Positions 5,819 through 7,493 of a stretch of 7,493 nt of DNA are shown here, piece by piece; position 1 is the first letter of the stretch, and each line of letters begins with the position of its first letter. Below the pieces are notes generated by a model that was not told the origin of the DNA, did not search any database, and worked only from the letters and a program-made list of their open reading frames with translations. Position numbers and translations under genes: made by a program. Source of the stretch: Halobacteriales archaeon SW_9_67_25 (GTDB taxonomy: Archaea > Halobacteriota > Halobacteria > Halobacteriales > Haloarculaceae); NCBI GenBank assembly GCA_003022745.1, contig PXSU01000123.1, positions 12,846 to 20,338 on the forward strand, written 5' to 3'.

Positions 5819-6163
5819 TCACCGCCGGGCCACGAGGACGTTGACCAGCGGCATCACGTCCCGTTCGGTGGTCTCGGGACCGAACGATCCGAGGAAGAAC
5901 GGAAGCCGTGGCCGTTCCGGCCCGGCTTCGAGGCCGGGGTCGATCAGTATTGTCTGGTTCTCGGCGTTGGCGGCCATCGTCACGTCGGCCTCGCCGGGCG
6001 TCCCGTTGGCCACCACGCTCTCGTCGCTGTACTGCGGGTTCTCGATGGCAGGCATCGACTGCCGGGGCGTGTCGCCGGTGACGGTCGGCGCGACTGCTGC
6101 CCCGCCGAGCACGAGCGCGAGCACGACCACGAACGTCCCCGCGAGCGGGAGCACGCTCCTCAT
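5819..6163 (-). CDS. DUF4350-like protein, N-terminal part (frameshifted, early stop)
   Basis: The ATG at 6163 overlaps the sppA stop codon by 4 bp (ATGA), indicating translational coupling in a two-gene operon. The product has an N-terminal hydrophobic segment (about residues 4-28, VLPLAGTFVVVLALVLGGAA) acting as signal or membrane anchor. An extracytoplasmic region follows with VANGTPGEADVTM and NQTILIDPG, then ERDVMPLVNVLVA. After that it runs into Arg-Arg-stop at 5819. Removing one C from the CCC at 5827-5829 (minus strand) would join it cleanly to GGEEEGLSPVGKEL in the downstream frame. I therefore treat this and the 5122-5766 frame as one disrupted gene. The alternative is a sequencing or assembly indel. 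Confidence 0.8.
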   Translation of the reverse strand: MRSVLPLAGTFVVVLALVLGGAAVAPTVTGDTPRQSMPAIENPQYSDESVVANGTPGEADVTMAANAENQTILIDPGLEAGPERPRLPFFLGSFGPETTERDVMPLVNVLVARR

Positions 6164-7161
6164 CGCTGCTCACCTCCCCGCGCCGCGGCGGTTGCGGGAC
6201 TGGTCTCCTGGCCACCGGCCGCGGCAGTGTCGGCCTGCTGCGTGTCCTCGGCGGCGGCTGCCACCTCGGTCCGGGTGACTTCCTCGAGCGTGTCGAAGTG
6301 CGGGACTGCCTCCTCGTAGACCATCGCGTACTCGAGCGTCTCGACCTGACCGTAGCCGGGGTTCTCGTCGTAGGCGACCATCAACTGGCCGTCAGTCTTG
6401 AACAGGAACGGGAAGAAGCGGACGCTAGTGTCCCGCTCGTCGACGGCATAATCCTCGAGTCCAGCACGGTCAGCGGCCTCGGCGATAGCCGCGTCAACGT
6501 CGCCGATCTCGTCGGCGAAGCCGTTCTGGACGGCCCTGACGCCGAGGTAGACGTCCGCCTCCGAGACTTCCTCGCGGGAGACTTCGAGCCGGTCACCGCG
6601 CTGTTCCATGACGGTGTCGATGAAGACGTCCGCGAGGGTTTGCTGGGTGCCCCACTGCTCGATGGGATTGCTACCCCGCTTGTCGGGACCGCTCGGTCCC
6701 TCGACCGGCGGGTCTGCGTCGGGTGCCCGGGCCGCGAGGCCGACGCTCCCCGTGATCGACGTCGGGAGGACGTAGATCTCGTCGGCGGGCAACATCGCGT
6801 AGTAGCCGCCGGAAGCACTGAACCCCTGCACGCTCGCGATCACCGGCATCTCCCGGCTGGTTCGCTGGATAGATGTGTACATCCGCTCGCTCGCGGCGGG
6901 CGCACCGCCCGGCGTGTCGATCTTCAGCACCACCGCCTCGACCGACTCGTTGGCGCGTATCTCGCGGAGTTCGTCCTCGACGTTGTCCGCGGTCGATCCC
7001 ACTACCGGCCCCTCGATCGTGACGACGGCGACGACGCCATCGGGGCCATCTCGTGCCCCATAGACTGTCGGCGCGAACACGGCACCGACGACGAGCGCCG
7101 CCAGCACGACTGCGGCGTACTGCTGTCGCCGCGGGAAGGCTGGAGGGTCTTTCGATGACAT
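6160..7161 (-). CDS. sppA: Signal peptide peptidase SppA (S49 family serine protease)
   Basis: A 333-residue membrane-anchored S49 peptidase that degrades cleaved signal peptides and other membrane-embedded peptides. There is a single N-terminal transmembrane segment at about residues 15-33 (AAVVLAALVVGAVFAPTV), with the catalytic domain presumably outside. The S49 core shows VVTIEGPVVG (46-55), VEAVVLKIDTPGG (74-86), VIASVQGFSASGGYYAM (107-123) and SITGSVG (135-141). By comparison with B. subtilis SppA, the nucleophile is Ser117 (SASGGYY) and the general base Lys161 (GPDKRG), both present. Later EVSEADVYLGVRAVQNGFADEIG matches the end of the S49 domain. The C-terminal 40 residues are Ala/Thr/Gly-rich and likely disordered. 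It is full length and in frame. It is the first gene of an operon with the DUF4350-like gene (ATGA overlap). The start is supported by a TATA-like element about 30 nt upstream. Confidence 0.95.
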   Translation of the reverse strand: MSSKDPPAFPRRQQYAAVVLAALVVGAVFAPTVYGARDGPDGVVAVVTIEGPVVGSTADNVEDELREIRANESVEAVVLKIDTPGGAPAASERMYTSIQRTSREMPVIASVQGFSASGGYYAMLPADEIYVLPTSITGSVGLAARAPDADPPVEGPSGPDKRGSNPIEQWGTQQTLADVFIDTVMEQRGDRLEVSREEVSEADVYLGVRAVQNGFADEIGDVDAAIAEAADRAGLEDYAVDERDTSVRFFPFLFKTDGQLMVAYDENPGYGQVETLEYAMVYEEAVPHFDTLEEVTRTEVAAAAEDTQQADTAAAGGQETSPATAAARGGEQR

Positions 7162-7183
7162 AGCGACTGTGGGTTCACTCCCC

Positions 7184-7200
7184 GGGGCATAATATGCCCC
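7184..7200. promoter_or_regulatory. Palindromic TATA element of the sppA promoter
   Basis: GGGGCAT (7184-7190) and ATGCCCC (7194-7200) are perfect complements around a 3-nt centre; the AT-rich core reads CATATTATG on the minus strand. Its centre is about 30 nt from the sppA ATG at 7161, a normal leaderless promoter position. The GC arms flank the TATA core symmetrically, so the site could also be an operator that occludes the TATA box. No plus-strand gene starts to its right. Confidence 0.55.
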
Positions 7201-7281
7201 CGCAGGGTTGCTGTGCCGGCGACCCGCCGTGCCATTTAAGCCAGTCCGGCCCGGGCAAGCGGCTCGGAATCCACTGACGTC

Positions 7282-7297
7282 ATACTGCCGGCAGTAT
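7282..7297. promoter_or_regulatory. Perfect 16-bp palindrome, candidate operator
   Basis: ATACTGCCGGCAGTAT is a perfect 16-bp palindrome located 9 nt downstream of the stop of the right-hand gene and upstream of the sppA promoter. An overlapping AGTATACT (7293-7300) adds a third half-site. The ATACTG/CAGTAT half-sites also form the outer ends of the inverted repeat upstream of sod. It looks like a binding site for a dimeric regulator, but no regulator can be named; the spacing does not exactly fit the published TrmB site (TACT, 7-8 nt, GAGTA). It might instead be a weak terminator hairpin for the right-hand gene. Confidence 0.5.
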
Positions 7298-7305
7298 ACT
7301 CCCTA

Positions 7306-7493
7306 TCAGTCGAACCCCCACTCGGCAGCGCGACGTTCGGCCTCCTCGCGGGCGCGTTCGCGGATCTCCGTGATCCGCTCCTCGTCGTCGAGGAACGCCT
7401 CGACGGCACTGGTCCCCTCGTCGGGCGAGGACTCGCGTTCGACCCACTCCGGGGGGGCCGTGTCCCTGGTGCGAGCCGCCAGGTCCGTGTCGC
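7306..7493 (-). CDS. Unrecognised acidic protein, C-terminus only (runs off the right edge)
   Basis: A minus-strand frame enters from the right edge and ends at a TGA at 7306-7308, giving 61 residues. It contains APPEWVERESSPDEGTSAV, then EAFLDDEERITEIRERA and ends RAAEWGFD. The last 35 residues form a highly charged amphipathic helix (EERITEIRERAREEAE), possibly a coiled coil. Composition and codon use match its neighbours. I do not recognise the family. It lies upstream of sppA in the same orientation, but 144 bp with a separate promoter and two palindromes separate them, so it is probably not in the sppA operon. Confidence 0.75.
   Translation of the reverse strand, partial: DTDLAARTRDTAPPEWVERESSPDEGTSAVEAFLDDEERITEIRERAREEAERRAAEWGFD

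Noticed and set aside
4795..5844. 349-codon plus-strand open frame
   Set aside because: It is antisense to the DUF4350-like gene, with Arg/Gly/Val-rich shadow composition and no TATA-like box at a sensible distance.
7282..7297. Binding site for the sugar regulator TrmB
   Set aside because: The palindrome has TACT and AGTA six bases apart, whereas the published haloarchaeal TrmB site needs TACT, 7-8 bases, GAGTA; sppA is also not an expected target.
1..7493. CRISPR array, transposon, toxin-antitoxin or defence island
   Set aside because: No regularly spaced direct repeats, transposase, integrase or recognisable defence domain is present on either strand.

Overview
The window looks like a haloarchaeal (class Halobacteria) chromosome segment. 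Base composition is very GC-rich, and the predicted proteins are strongly acidic (many Asp/Glu, few Lys). Several starts sit about 27-30 nt downstream of an AT-rich TATA-like box, the geometry of leaderless archaeal transcripts. The superoxide dismutase reads like other haloarchaeal Mn-SODs. These assignments are from pattern recognition; no database search was possible.

Layout, left to right: (1) bases 1-125, minus strand, the N-terminus of an unrecognised protein; (2) 233-598, plus, a glyoxalase/VOC-fold protein with all four glyoxalase I-type metal ligands; (3) about 600-888, plus, a C-terminally truncated fragment of a secreted-type beta-sandwich protein; (4) 889-3849, minus, a large GlcD/GlpC-type FAD + Fe-S oxidoreductase (D-lactate dehydrogenase-like) that lacks the segment normally forming the FAD pyrophosphate loop; (5) 4001-4612, minus, superoxide dismutase; (6) 4613-5121, a regulatory and decayed stretch with a symmetric 80-bp inverted repeat and the 5' stub of a broken gene; (7) 5122-6163, minus, a DUF4350-like membrane-anchored protein split by a frameshift; (8) 6160-7161, minus, SppA-type signal peptide peptidase, overlapping the start of the previous gene by 4 bp (ATGA); (9) 7162-7305, a promoter/operator region with two palindromes; (10) 7306-7493, minus, the C-terminus of another unrecognised protein.

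Functional themes. The glyoxalase-like protein and the lactate/glycolate-type dehydrogenase would fit a methylglyoxal to D-lactate to pyruvate route. SOD handles superoxide. SppA and the DUF4350-like protein form a two-gene envelope operon. I see no CRISPR array, transposase, toxin-antitoxin pair or recognisable defence system. The most unusual aspects are the clustering of deletion-type lesions (PP-loop deletion, frameshift, two gene stubs) in 7.5 kb, and a family of ATACTG/CAGTAT half-sites concentrated in the intergenic regions, including a concentric inverted repeat upstream of sod and a perfect 16-bp palindrome near sppA.
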